A stretch of DNA of 64,000 bases, from contig JAHFNH010000001.1 of assembly GCA_023267435.1 (NCBI GenBank), forward strand, positions 178,382 to 242,381. Reading direction: 5' to 3'. This DNA is from Candidatus Nomurabacteria bacterium. GTDB lineage: Bacteria > Patescibacteria > Paceibacteria > UBA9973. Below, piece by piece: positions 15,773-23,970 of the stretch. The stretch's first letter is position 1. Each line of letters opens with the position of its first letter. A program made the position numbers and the translations under genes. The notes under the pieces were generated by a model. That model was given only the letters and a program-made list of their open reading frames with translations. It did no database searches and was not told where the DNA came from.

Positions 15773-16960
15773 TTATTCTTCTATTTTTTCGACTTTTTCT
15801 TCAGCTTCTTCTGTAATTTCAACTTTCTCACCATCCGCAGCTACGACTTCTTTGCCATTTCCTTGTATGTCGATTCTCCAGCCGGTTAATTTAGCTGCGA
15901 GGCGTACGTTTTGTCCGCCTTTTCCTATTGCGAGAGAAAGCTGATCATCAGCCACTTCTATCACAGCTTTGTGGTCTTTTTCGTCTATCTTAATAGAAAG
16001 GACTTTTGCAGGTGAGAGGGAATTGGAAACGAATTCTTTTGGATCTTCGGACCAAGGAATGATGTCGATTTTTTCTCCGGAAAGTTCTGCTGTGACAGTA
16101 TTTACGCGTGTACCTTTTTGTCCGACACATGAACCGACTGGATCAATATGTTCATCGTTTGAAAAGACAGCTATTTTTGAACGAGATCCTGCTTCTCGGG
16201 CTATGGATTTTATTTCCACGATACCGCTCTGCACTTCTGGGGCTTCAGCGGCAAAAAGCTTTTCCAAGAATTTCGGATGTGTGTGGGAAAGGCGAAGATT
16301 GATTCCTCTTGGTGTGTCTTCTACTGAGTAAAGATATGCACGTATACGAGCTCCTCTCTGGAAAAATTCACCTGGAATTTGTTCTTCAGCTGGCAAAATA
16401 CCTGTGGCACGATTGAAATCAACATATACATTACCTCTTTCAACTTTTTGCACGATACCGGAAACTATTTCTCCTTCCTTTATTCCATATTCGTCTATTA
16501 TAGATGTGCGTTCAGCTTCACGAATTCTTTGGATTATGACTTGCTTGGCTGTCTGAGCGGCAATACGTCCATAATCGTCCTTTGATTCAAGAGGAAATAC
16601 GACCTCATCATTGAGTTCTACATCTTTTTTTATTTTTTTCGCATCTTCAAGCAGGATGTGGTGTTCAGGGTTGAAATGTGGGCGTTCGTCTCCTTCTTCT
16701 TTGACTGAGTATTCTTTTTCTTCTCCTTCCTCTTCCATTCTGACGATTGTTTCGTCGACAACGATTTTAACTTGAAAGAAATCTGTTTTTCCTGTTTCTA
16801 AATCGAATTTAGCGCGAATTATCTGACCCTTCTTGCCGTAATCTTTTTTATAGGCGGCAGCCATGGCTTGCTCTATTGCGTCTAGAATTTTTTCTTTTGG
16901 AATTTTTCTTTCTTCTTCTAACTGTTCCAATGCTGATTTAAATGTTTTTATATCTAACAT
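15773..16960 (-). CDS. nusA: Transcription termination/antitermination protein NusA
   Basis: A 395-residue RNA-polymerase-binding protein. The N-terminal RNAP-binding domain starts MLDIKTFKSALEQLEEER. An S1 domain (about 150-215; GEIVSGIVQKVERGNVYVDF) is followed by two KH domains (about 230-370; VGSCVGQKGTRVNTVTAEL and LSLAIGKGGQNVRLAAKLTGW). The acidic C-terminal repeats of E. coli NusA are absent; the protein ends in an E-rich tail. A strong terminator-like hairpin lies in its 5' region (16985-17012), which could let NusA control its own transcription. ppa follows. Confidence 0.95.
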   Translation of the reverse strand: MLDIKTFKSALEQLEEERKIPKEKILDAIEQAMAAAYKKDYGKKGQIIRAKFDLETGKTDFFQVKIVVDETIVRMEEEGEEKEYSVKEEGDERPHFNPEHHILLEDAKKIKKDVELNDEVVFPLESKDDYGRIAAQTAKQVIIQRIREAERTSIIDEYGIKEGEIVSGIVQKVERGNVYVDFNRATGILPAEEQIPGEFFQRGARIRAYLYSVEDTPRGINLRLSHTHPKFLEKLFAAEAPEVQSGIVEIKSIAREAGSRSKIAVFSNDEHIDPVGSCVGQKGTRVNTVTAELSGEKIDIIPWSEDPKEFVSNSLSPAKVLSIKIDEKDHKAVIEVADDQLSLAIGKGGQNVRLAAKLTGWRIDIQGNGKEVVAADGEKVEITEEAEEKVEKIEE

Positions 16961-16984
16961 ATGTAATTTTACTATTAAATTTTT

Positions 16985-17012
16985 ACTAAAAAAGCCCTGT
17001 TGCGACAGGACT
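16985..17012 (-). terminator. Terminator-like hairpin in the nusA leader
   Basis: On the minus strand AGTCCTGT-CGCA-ACAGGGCT is followed by TTTTTTA. No gene lies upstream on this strand to be terminated. A TATACT box (17020-17025) puts the transcription start right at the hairpin, so it may be an attenuator or a 5' stabilising hairpin of nusA mRNA. Confidence 0.6.
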
Positions 17013-17111
17013 AATATTTAGTATATTATTTTATTTTGTTAAAAAAGTCAATATGCACATCCTTTTCCACTTTTTCTTTGTTTTTTGGTTTATTAGGTAT
17101 ATAATTAACGC

Positions 17112-18293
17112 GTGAGTATTTTAAATAACGCAAAGTTTAAATTTTCGTTGAATAAAAATACAAAACTATTTTTGATAGTTTCTGTTTTTGCAGTGTTGGC
17201 GGTTTTTTCTATTTTTTCTTCACCAAAAATAAAGGTTCAAGCTTCCAGTACGGACAATGTTCTAGGTTACGCCTGGTCTTCAAATATCGGTTGGATAAGT
17301 TTGAATGGATCAAACTACGGAGTGAATATTGATTCTTCAGGAAATATGACTGGTTACGCCTGGTCTTCAAATATCGGTTGGATAAAATTCGGCGGATTGT
17401 CCGGTTTTCCAGCTGGCGGTGGTGATGCTCATTTGTCTGGTAATACTTTGACAGGCTGGGCCAGAGCTTGTAGTGGCCAAAATAATCAAAATACTCCTCC
17501 TCCAAATCAAACTGTTGCCAACAATACTTGTACCGGCTCATCTCGTACTGATGGTTGGGATGGATGGATCAGTTTAAGTGGCGCATCTCCAGCTTATGGC
17601 GTGACAGTAGATACAACTTCTGGCAATTTTTTCGGTTATGGTTGGGGTTCAGATGTTGTCGGTTGGGTTGATTTTTCGCTAGTAAAATATAATCCTACTC
17701 TTGATATGTGTTTAAACATTACCGGAATTCAAACTAGTGTACCGGTCGGAATGATTGCAGACTCATCTGGAAATTGTGTTACTGGCTCTGGTGACATGTG
17801 CCCAAACATCTCTGGAATTCAAAATACTATACCAAATGGAATGATTATAGATTCTTCTGGAAATTGCGTCAGTTCTTCTGGCGACATGTGCCCAAACATT
17901 ACCGGAGTTCAAGGCAGTATTCCAACTGGAATGATTACGGATTCTTTCGGAAACTGTATTGCACCTAATGACATGTGTCCAAACATTATTGGAATTCAAA
18001 CAACAATTCCTCAAGATATGGTTATCGATCCAACAACTGGTTATTGTTTCACTTCAATCCAAACAGATCTTTGTCCAAATGATCCTGGAATTCAAACGAC
18101 GCTTCCTTGTGCAAATGGAGATTTTTGCCCAGACCAGCCAGGAATTCAAACTACACTTCCTTGTCTTTCTATTATTCATATTTATCCTAGCTGTCATTTC
18201 GACGGAGTAAAAAATTACACGGAGACTGGCATAGATTGCGGTGGACCTGATTGTCCTAATTGTAAAAAACCACCAAAGTTTATTGAAGGATAG
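17112..18293 (+). CDS. Secreted repeat protein (GYAWSSNIGW and CPNIxGIQ repeats)
   Basis: A 393-residue exported protein. A TATAAT box (17100-17105) lies 6 nt before the GTG start, predicting a leaderless message. An N-terminal hydrophobic signal (about residues 17-38; LFLIVSVFAVLAVFSIFSS) is followed by repeats of GYAWSSNIGWI; two are identical over 34 bp at 17265-17298 and 17352-17385. A third, looser copy is GYGWGSDVVGW. From about residue 200 come tandem cysteine repeats of the form CPNI-GIQ-IP-GM--D-SGNC, and the protein ends in more cysteines. Cell-surface location is likely. The ligand is unknown. It heads the secreted-protein cluster. Confidence 0.8.
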   Translation: MSILNNAKFKFSLNKNTKLFLIVSVFAVLAVFSIFSSPKIKVQASSTDNVLGYAWSSNIGWISLNGSNYGVNIDSSGNMTGYAWSSNIGWIKFGGLSGFPAGGGDAHLSGNTLTGWARACSGQNNQNTPPPNQTVANNTCTGSSRTDGWDGWISLSGASPAYGVTVDTTSGNFFGYGWGSDVVGWVDFSLVKYNPTLDMCLNITGIQTSVPVGMIADSSGNCVTGSGDMCPNISGIQNTIPNGMIIDSSGNCVSSSGDMCPNITGVQGSIPTGMITDSFGNCIAPNDMCPNIIGIQTTIPQDMVIDPTTGYCFTSIQTDLCPNDPGIQTTLPCANGDFCPDQPGIQTTLPCLSIIHIYPSCHFDGVKNYTETGIDCGGPDCPNCKKPPKFIEG

Positions 18294-18322
18294 TTTATTG
18301 TTTAAAATTTAATTAAAAAACT

Positions 18323-18970
18323 GTGAAAAAAGAAATAATTCAAACATTAAAAATAATTACTCTCGGCACGTTATTCATTACCGGTGTATCTTTTGCTTCA
18401 CCAGCAAATCCTCCTAGTAATAATGCGCCAACTCCCATAAATGTAGGCGGAGCTTCTCAGGTGAAAATCGGAGGATTGGGTACTGGGCCATTGGCTGTTT
18501 TCGGTCTTTCACAAATGTATGGCAATGTGAACATTAAAAATGATTTAGATAATACAGCGGGAAATTTATATGTATCGGGAAATATCGGCGTCGGAATTGC
18601 ATCGCCTACAGAAAAGCTTGATGTAGCCGGAAATATAAAAATAAGTTCTGTCGCTCATCCGACAGTTGCTTCTAATGCTCAAGTTTGCGCTGACACGACA
18701 GGTAAAATAGTTTCTTGCGGTAATAAATGCGGTTCGGCTCAAGGTATAACCGGTTCTAAACCTACGACAAATCTTTGCGCAGTCGGAACACCTCACACTG
18801 TTTATTCTGGTTATCCTGGCTGTACTCCAGGTGTCTATGATGCTTCTTGTCCTGATACCGGTCTTCCTGCTCAAGGAAATACATATTCACCCAATGATAC
18901 AAATCAATGGCTCTGGACTTGTGAAGGTGCGGGAGTTCCTGTTAGTTGTAATTCATTTAGACCTATATAA
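18323..18970 (+). CDS. Secreted protein, paralogue 1 of a three-gene family
   Basis: A 215-residue exported protein with a GTG start. The signal peptide (IIQTLKIITLGTLFITGVSFA) is shared nearly word for word with the next two genes, as is the segment TPINVGGASQVKIGGLGTGPLAVFG. A LYVSGNIGVGIASPTEKLDVAGNIK stretch resembles the head-domain region of tail-fibre or intramolecular-chaperone proteins. The C-terminus carries several cysteines and, unlike its two paralogues, lacks a glycine-rich domain. It follows the repeat protein by 29 bp and precedes paralogue 2 by 6 bp, so the run is likely one operon. Confidence 0.75.
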   Translation: MKKEIIQTLKIITLGTLFITGVSFASPANPPSNNAPTPINVGGASQVKIGGLGTGPLAVFGLSQMYGNVNIKNDLDNTAGNLYVSGNIGVGIASPTEKLDVAGNIKISSVAHPTVASNAQVCADTTGKIVSCGNKCGSAQGITGSKPTTNLCAVGTPHTVYSGYPGCTPGVYDASCPDTGLPAQGNTYSPNDTNQWLWTCEGAGVPVSCNSFRPI

Positions 18971-18976
18971 ATTTAT

Positions 18977-20413
18977 ATGAAAAAAGATTTAATTCAAACA
19001 CTAAAAATAATTACTCTCAGCTTGATGCTCAGCGCAGGCTTTGCTTTGGCCTGGACAGCGCCGACAAGTTCACCGACAGCTAATGATGCTACACCTCCGA
19101 TAAATGTCAGTGGTATTGTTCAATTAAAAGACGGAGCTCTAGCCACTGGACCATTATTGGTCAGTGGTCCTACCACGATTCACGGCAATGTAAGTATCTT
19201 GGGTGATACTTCTACTCCTCCTACCGGAGGCGGAAGTAGAACTGCAATGAAATTTTTAAATAATATTTTTGCATCATTTTTAAACACAGCTTTTGCTGTC
19301 GGAAATCAACCGACAACCCCGACTTTAACCGAAGTCACTCCTGTCGGCGTGAATGGTGTGACTTCCGACTCTACTCCGAATTATACTTTTAATTCAAACG
19401 TAGCGGGAACAATTTCCTTTACTGGTGGATGTACTAGTTCTACTTCCAGTGTTCCTTATGGTAATACGACTGTTACTTTAAATCATTTATATAATGGTGT
19501 GTATAGTTGTACAGTTCAATTAACTACGACAGATGGCACTCTTTCAAATTTACTTTACTTTGATTTTGAGATTCAAAACAATCCATCTCCGACACCAACA
19601 CCTCTACCAACCAGTGATCTATATGTATCGGGAAGGGTTGGTGTCGGTGTTCCAGTACCTACAGAAAAGCTTGATGTATCCGGTAATGTTAAAATTGCTT
19701 CTCTTCAAAATACAGCTGTTAAATTAGTGCGCATTTGCGCTGATCAATTTGGAAAAATAATTCTTTGCCCAAGCGGATCTTCATCATCAATGGGTGGAAC
19801 TTTATTTCCATCGTATAATATGACAAATGGAGATGGTACTTGGACTGTGCCTGACGGAGTTTTTCGTATTCATGTTAAAGTTTCCGGTGCCGGCGGCGGT
19901 GGTGGTGGCGCTTATGATCATTCGGGTGGTGCTGCCGGCGGTGGCGGTGGTGGCGGTGGATTTTCAGAAGGAGATTTAAATGTCGTTCCAGGGGAAACTT
20001 ATTTTTATCATGTTGGAAAGGGTGGTGCTAGTGGTACTACTATCAATTCAACTGCTCCTGGTCAAAATGGCGGTAATGGTGAGTCTAGTAATTTTGATTA
20101 CTTTTTTTCAGCTAGTGGCGGTGCGGGTGGAAAAGCAAGCTATCATTTAGGTGGCGGCGGTGGAGGTGGAATAACTATCCCTGGTGTTGGTGGTGTGTTT
20201 GGGACAGGAACAAATGCTAACGGAACATCAGGAGGAACTGGTGGATATAATATAAATCAAGCAGGTAGTGGTGGTAATTCCGGTGGCTCTGGCATAGGAG
20301 GAAGTGGCGGTAATGGCGAAGGACCTCATTGTACCAGTTATAGCGGTTGTGATTCTGCCAATCCAGGTGCTAATGGTGGTATTGTTATAACTTGGAATAA
20401 TTTAATAAATTAA
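18977..20413 (+). CDS. Secreted protein, paralogue 2, with glycine-rich C-terminus
   Basis: A 478-residue exported protein. The signal peptide (LIQTLKIITLSLMLSAGFALA) and the PINVSGIVQLKDGALATGPLLVSG segment match the flanking paralogues. In the middle is a beta-rich immunoglobulin-like stretch (about 105-205) ending in a PTPTPLPTS linker, then the LDVSGNVKIASL segment. The C-terminus (about 290-478) is a glycine-rich domain with runs of six to eight glycines (VKVSGAGGGGGGAYDHSGG), as in tail-fibre/adhesin glycine-rich domains. It is likely a surface adhesin or fibre. No phage genes are nearby. Confidence 0.78.
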   Translation: MKKDLIQTLKIITLSLMLSAGFALAWTAPTSSPTANDATPPINVSGIVQLKDGALATGPLLVSGPTTIHGNVSILGDTSTPPTGGGSRTAMKFLNNIFASFLNTAFAVGNQPTTPTLTEVTPVGVNGVTSDSTPNYTFNSNVAGTISFTGGCTSSTSSVPYGNTTVTLNHLYNGVYSCTVQLTTTDGTLSNLLYFDFEIQNNPSPTPTPLPTSDLYVSGRVGVGVPVPTEKLDVSGNVKIASLQNTAVKLVRICADQFGKIILCPSGSSSSMGGTLFPSYNMTNGDGTWTVPDGVFRIHVKVSGAGGGGGGAYDHSGGAAGGGGGGGGFSEGDLNVVPGETYFYHVGKGGASGTTINSTAPGQNGGNGESSNFDYFFSASGGAGGKASYHLGGGGGGGITIPGVGGVFGTGTNANGTSGGTGGYNINQAGSGGNSGGSGIGGSGGNGEGPHCTSYSGCDSANPGANGGIVITWNNLIN

Positions 20414-20414
20414 T

Positions 20415-20458
20415 TGTCGCGCTTTAATGGACAGTTGCGCGACACGATTTTGTAAAAT
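20415..20458 (+). repeat. Two adjacent dyads between paralogues 2 and 3
   Basis: TGTCGCGC and GCGCGACA form an 8-bp stem around a 14-nt loop. They are followed at once by CGATTTT-GT-AAAATCG. There is no T-run, so this is not a standard terminator. It may be an mRNA-processing or partial-termination signal. Confidence 0.5.
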
Positions 20459-20461
20459 CGC

Positions 20462-21634
20462 ATGAATAAAAACATAATTCAAACACTTAAAATAATTTCA
20501 TTCGGACTAGTACTCAGTGCTGGATTTGCTTTGGCTCAAATTTTTACCGGACCATTTTCAAATCCTCCTTCAGTAAACATTCCCGCTCCGATCAATGATA
20601 GTTCTTATGGACAGATTAAATCCGGAGGCTTGGGAGTGGGACCACTGACAGTTTTTGGAGACTCAGCTTTTTATGGCAAACAAAGTATTCTCACAAGCGG
20701 TAATTTATACGCATCAAACAAAGCAGGAGTTGGAATTTTACCGACAGCATCATCAGAAAATCTTGAAATAGCTAATACCGCTGGTTTAAATGGCCAAGGT
20801 GATATAAAAAATTACATGAAGACCAGTTCGCTTTCTCTTGCCAGCAACCCTTCTCCATCTAAGATAAGAGAAGTTTGTTCAGATAGCTCTGGGAAACTTG
20901 TCTTGTGCGCTATTACAGCTGCGACTTCTGTTGCGCATGGATCTAAGACTTGGAATATCAATGGCGGTTATTCATTCACTGTACCTCACGGCATTTCAAG
21001 TTTAGTTATTGAGACATGGGGCGCTGGTGCCGGCGGTGCCGGCGGAACTGGTGCTTATGGTTCTGATGGTATAGGTGTCGGTGGTAACGGTGGCGGTGGA
21101 GGTGGATATGCTAAAACGACTATTACCGTAGCTCCAAATCAAGTCATGAATATAACTGTCGGAGAAAGAGGTGTCTATGGCACTGGGAGTGGTTCTGATG
21201 GCTTCGGTGCTACTTCGGGTGGTTTTGGTACTGACAGTTTTGTTTTGTCTAATGGAAATTTAATATTGAAAGCTTATGGAGGACAAGGACAGTCCCCTGG
21301 TACAGGTGTGACGTCTCCAGGTGGAGGATTCCTTGCTGGTCCAGGTATTACTGGTACAAATGGTCAGGCTGGTTTACCCGCAGGAACAGGTACTGGTTTT
21401 GGCACTTATGGCGGTACGGGAGGATATGGTGCAAATGGTGGTGCGGGTGGCAGTGGCGGTGGGTCTCCAACTGGTAATAGTGGCAATGGCTCTGATGGTT
21501 TGTGGGGTAATTCTGGTATTGCACCAGGCGGAGGCGGTCAAGGCGGAGGCGGTGCTGATGCAAAAGCACTTTATGGTTATTCCGGTGGAGGTGGAGGATA
21601 TGGTGCTGACGGACAAGTTAGAATTACTTGGTAA
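20462..21634 (+). CDS. Secreted protein, paralogue 3, with glycine-rich C-terminus
   Basis: A 390-residue exported protein. The signal peptide (IIQTLKIISFGLVLSAGFALA) and the IKSGGLGVGPLTVFG segment match paralogues 1 and 2. The C-terminal domain (about residues 160-390) begins WNINGGYSFTVPHGISSLVI and continues as a glycine-rich domain (GAGAGGAGGTGAYG and similar). It ends in GADGQVRITW, close to the NGGIVITW end of paralogue 2. The three genes look like tandem duplication followed by domain exchange at the C-terminus. Likely an envelope fibre or adhesin. Confidence 0.78.
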   Translation: MNKNIIQTLKIISFGLVLSAGFALAQIFTGPFSNPPSVNIPAPINDSSYGQIKSGGLGVGPLTVFGDSAFYGKQSILTSGNLYASNKAGVGILPTASSENLEIANTAGLNGQGDIKNYMKTSSLSLASNPSPSKIREVCSDSSGKLVLCAITAATSVAHGSKTWNINGGYSFTVPHGISSLVIETWGAGAGGAGGTGAYGSDGIGVGGNGGGGGGYAKTTITVAPNQVMNITVGERGVYGTGSGSDGFGATSGGFGTDSFVLSNGNLILKAYGGQGQSPGTGVTSPGGGFLAGPGITGTNGQAGLPAGTGTGFGTYGGTGGYGANGGAGGSGGGSPTGNSGNGSDGLWGNSGIAPGGGGQGGGGADAKALYGYSGGGGGYGADGQVRITW

Positions 21635-21680
21635 TTTTAATTAGTTTGTTTTTAATATTAAAGTTTTTGTAATAAATAAA

Positions 21681-21959
21681 ATGAATAAAAAGAAAATTTA
21701 TATAATTTCTATTGTCGTAATAGTTGTCATTGCTCTGGCTTTGGTTGGTTTTTATTATTATAAAAATGTCAATAAACCACTTACTGAACAAGACAAGATT
21801 AATATTCTAGATCAGCTTAGTAAAGAATCAAAAAGCAATTACAACAACCAGCAAAAGGCTATTATTTTAAATAATTTATCCAGTTCTTCCAAAGATAGCA
21901 ATGTCAGTAAGCTTACTAAAGAACAAAAATTGCAGCTTATGCAGTCGGCTGCGCAGTAA
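21681..21959 (+). CDS. Small single-pass membrane protein
   Basis: A 92-residue protein with an N-terminal membrane helix (about 5-27; IYIISIVVIVVIALALVGFYYY) and a polar outside part with two LxxLSxxSK-type repeats (ILDQLSKESKSN; ILNNLSSSSKDS). It ends 5 bp before tpiA. It probably closes the envelope-protein operon. Function unknown. Confidence 0.65.
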   Translation: MNKKKIYIISIVVIVVIALALVGFYYYKNVNKPLTEQDKINILDQLSKESKSNYNNQQKAIILNNLSSSSKDSNVSKLTKEQKLQLMQSAAQ

Positions 21960-21964
21960 TCTCT

Positions 21965-22717
21965 ATGTTGAAGAAAAAAATAGTCATAGGCAATTGGAAA
22001 ATGAATCCACCTGCTAAAAAAGAGGCGGAAAGCATTTTCAAGTCTGTTTTGAAAAATTTAAATCCAAAAAGAAAAACTGAAGTGGTTATTTGTCCGCCGT
22101 TTTTATACTTGGAAAGTTTAAAAAAATTATCCAAAAAAGTTTCCTTGGGAGCGCAAGATGTTTTTTGGGAGGAGAAGGGTGCTTACACTGGGGAAGTTTC
22201 TGCTGATATGATTTATAATATCGGCGCCAGATATGTGATATTGGGGCACTCTGAAAGACGAGCATTAGGTGAATCAAATATTGATGTAAATAAAAAAATA
22301 AAACAATCATTTTCTGTGGGTTTGATTCCTGTTGTGTGCGTGGGAGAAAGTGTACGCGATGAAAATCATGAATATCTTAATTTTGTAAAAACTCAAGTTG
22401 AAGAATGTTTGTTTGGAGTCTCTAAGAATTTTATTTCAAAAGTAATCATTGCATATGAACCAGTCTGGGCTATCGGCAAGAATGCTGTACGAGAAGCAAC
22501 GTCAGAAGAATTTCGGGAGATGAGCATTTTTATCAAGAAAATTTTGAGCGATAAATTCGGAGCGAAAACGATAGAACAGATCAGAATAATTTACGGCGGA
22601 TCAGTTCATCCAGAAAATGCGTTAGGATTTTTACAGGAAGGCGCTGATGGTTTTCTAGCAGGACGCGATAGTTTGGACCCTAAAAAGTTTTCAGAGATTA
22701 TAAAAATATGTAGCTAA
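21965..22717 (+). CDS. tpiA: Triosephosphate isomerase
   Basis: A 250-residue glycolytic TIM barrel interconverting DHAP and glyceraldehyde 3-phosphate. Active-site residues are visible: Lys in VIGNWKMNPP (about 11), His in LGHSERR (about 94) and Glu in IAYEPVWAIG (about 166). The phosphate-binding IYGGSVHPENA lies near the end. The last two codons and the stop are part of the left arm of a palindromic element (22712-22801). pgk follows, so the two glycolytic genes are linked. Confidence 0.97.
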   Translation: MLKKKIVIGNWKMNPPAKKEAESIFKSVLKNLNPKRKTEVVICPPFLYLESLKKLSKKVSLGAQDVFWEEKGAYTGEVSADMIYNIGARYVILGHSERRALGESNIDVNKKIKQSFSVGLIPVVCVGESVRDENHEYLNFVKTQVEECLFGVSKNFISKVIIAYEPVWAIGKNAVREATSEEFREMSIFIKKILSDKFGAKTIEQIRIIYGGSVHPENALGFLQEGADGFLAGRDSLDPKKFSEIIKICS

Positions 22718-22801
22718 ACTTATTGAAATTTTTTCCCACTGCGCCCTTCTCGGAATACCGAGTGAGACCCTCGCGGATAAAAAATTTCAATAAGTTTAGC
22801 T
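22712..22801 (+). repeat. Palindromic element copy 1, between tpiA and pgk
   Basis: Perfect 23-bp inverted arms at 22712-22734 and 22779-22801 enclose a 44-bp core (22735-22778). The core contains GCCCTTC, a TCGG-AATA-CCGA mini-hairpin and GAGACCCTCG. The left arm includes the tpiA stop codon, so the right arm is an inverted copy of the tpiA end. The core is 35/44 identical to that in recJ. The TCGG/CCGA stem here is CCGG/CCGG there, a compensatory change. Confidence 0.85.
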
Positions 22802-22808
22802 TTAAATT

Positions 22809-23882
22809 ATGAAGTCAATTAAACAAGTAAAAAATATAAAAGGCAAAGTTGTGCTAGTACGTGTTGATTTCAATGTGCCGATCAAAGACGGCAAAATAGA
22901 GGATCCTTTCAGGATAAAAAAAGCTCTACCCACTATTGATTTCTTACATAAGAAAGGGGCGAAAATAATTTTAATAACGCATTTGGGTAAAGACGGCAGT
23001 GCTAGTCTGGAACCAGTAATTAAATCTTTTTTTAAAATATCTAAATACAAAAAATCAGAAATAAGTTTTTTTGAGAATGTTCGAAAGTTTCCAGGGGAAG
23101 AAAAGAATGATCCAACTTTTACTCGCAAGCTCGCTTCTCTTGGTGATGTTTATGTAAACGATGCATTTTCCGTGTCACACCGGGCGCATGCTTCAGTGGT
23201 AGGCATTCCAAAATATTTGCCATCTTATGCTGGTTTTCAGCTTGAAGCTGAAATAAAAAATCTTTCTAAAGCTTTGAATCCTAAACACCCATTTTTATTT
23301 ATTTTAGGTGGAGCAAAATTTTCTACTAAGATGCCTTTGATTAAGAAATATTTAAAACTCGCAGATTATTGTTTTATCGGCGGTGCTCTTTTGAATGATT
23401 TTTTGAAAGCTAAAGGTTATGAGGTTGGCAAGTCACTCATTGATAATTCGAATTATGGTATTGAAAAGATTTTAAAAAATAAAAAATTAATATTACCTGT
23501 AGATGTAGTGGTAAAAAGTAGTGGTAAGTTAATTAATAAAGGAGTCACTGAAGTCTTAAAAGATGAAATTATTTTAGATATTGGTAGTGAATCGATAAAA
23601 ATGATTGAGCCTTACATAAAAAAATCCAAACTTATTCTTTGGAATGGTCCGCTTGGAAAATACGAGGCAGGCGGAGGCGGAGCAACAAAAAAAGTATTGA
23701 AATTTGTCGCGAAATCTAAAGCGGAAAGCATTATTGGCGGGGGAGATACAGTTGAATTAATTTCAGAAATGAAAATGGAAAAAGATTTTTCTTTTGTTTC
23801 CACTGGCGGTGGCGCAACGTTAGACTTCTTGGCGAACGGCACTCTGCCGGGAATTAAAGCTTTAGAAAATTCTAAAAAATAA
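22809..23882 (+). CDS. pgk: Phosphoglycerate kinase
   Basis: A 357-residue glycolytic kinase making ATP from 1,3-bisphosphoglycerate. The N-terminal signature VVLVRVDFNVPI, the HxxH-type DAFSVSHRAHAS, and the C-terminal nucleotide-binding GGGDTVELI and FVSTGGGATLDFL are all present. It is about 40 residues shorter than the usual family length, with loops trimmed. It starts 7 bp after the palindromic element that separates it from tpiA. No obvious terminator follows. Confidence 0.96.
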   Translation: MKSIKQVKNIKGKVVLVRVDFNVPIKDGKIEDPFRIKKALPTIDFLHKKGAKIILITHLGKDGSASLEPVIKSFFKISKYKKSEISFFENVRKFPGEEKNDPTFTRKLASLGDVYVNDAFSVSHRAHASVVGIPKYLPSYAGFQLEAEIKNLSKALNPKHPFLFILGGAKFSTKMPLIKKYLKLADYCFIGGALLNDFLKAKGYEVGKSLIDNSNYGIEKILKNKKLILPVDVVVKSSGKLINKGVTEVLKDEIILDIGSESIKMIEPYIKKSKLILWNGPLGKYEAGGGGATKKVLKFVAKSKAESIIGGGDTVELISEMKMEKDFSFVSTGGGATLDFLANGTLPGIKALENSKK

Positions 23883-23896
23883 AATATAGATTTTTT

Positions 23897-23925
23897 TTGA
23901 CAAAATACTATAAAAGTAGTAGATT
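23897..23925 (+). promoter_or_regulatory. Promoter of the 23971 gene
   Basis: TTGACA (23897-23902), 17-nt spacer, TAGATT (23920-23925); leader of about 40 nt, A-rich and without Shine-Dalgarno. Confidence 0.65.
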
Positions 23926-23970
23926 GAGGATAAAGAAAAATAGTTCTAAACAATTTAAAAAACTACCCAC

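Noticed and set aside
17112..18293. CRISPR-like array from the regular repeats
   Set aside because: The repeats are in frame, protein-coding and only two are identical at the DNA level; there are no cas genes.
20415..20458. Recombination or attachment site between paralogues
   Set aside because: Only a local dyad with no second copy elsewhere in the window and no recombinase.
18977..21634. Phage tail-fibre module
   Set aside because: Glycine-rich domains resemble tail fibres, but each protein has a Sec signal peptide and no phage gene is nearby.
22712..22801. Simple intrinsic terminator of tpiA
   Set aside because: The stem is far longer than a terminator, the core is conserved in two coding genes, and the T-run lies on the 5' side.
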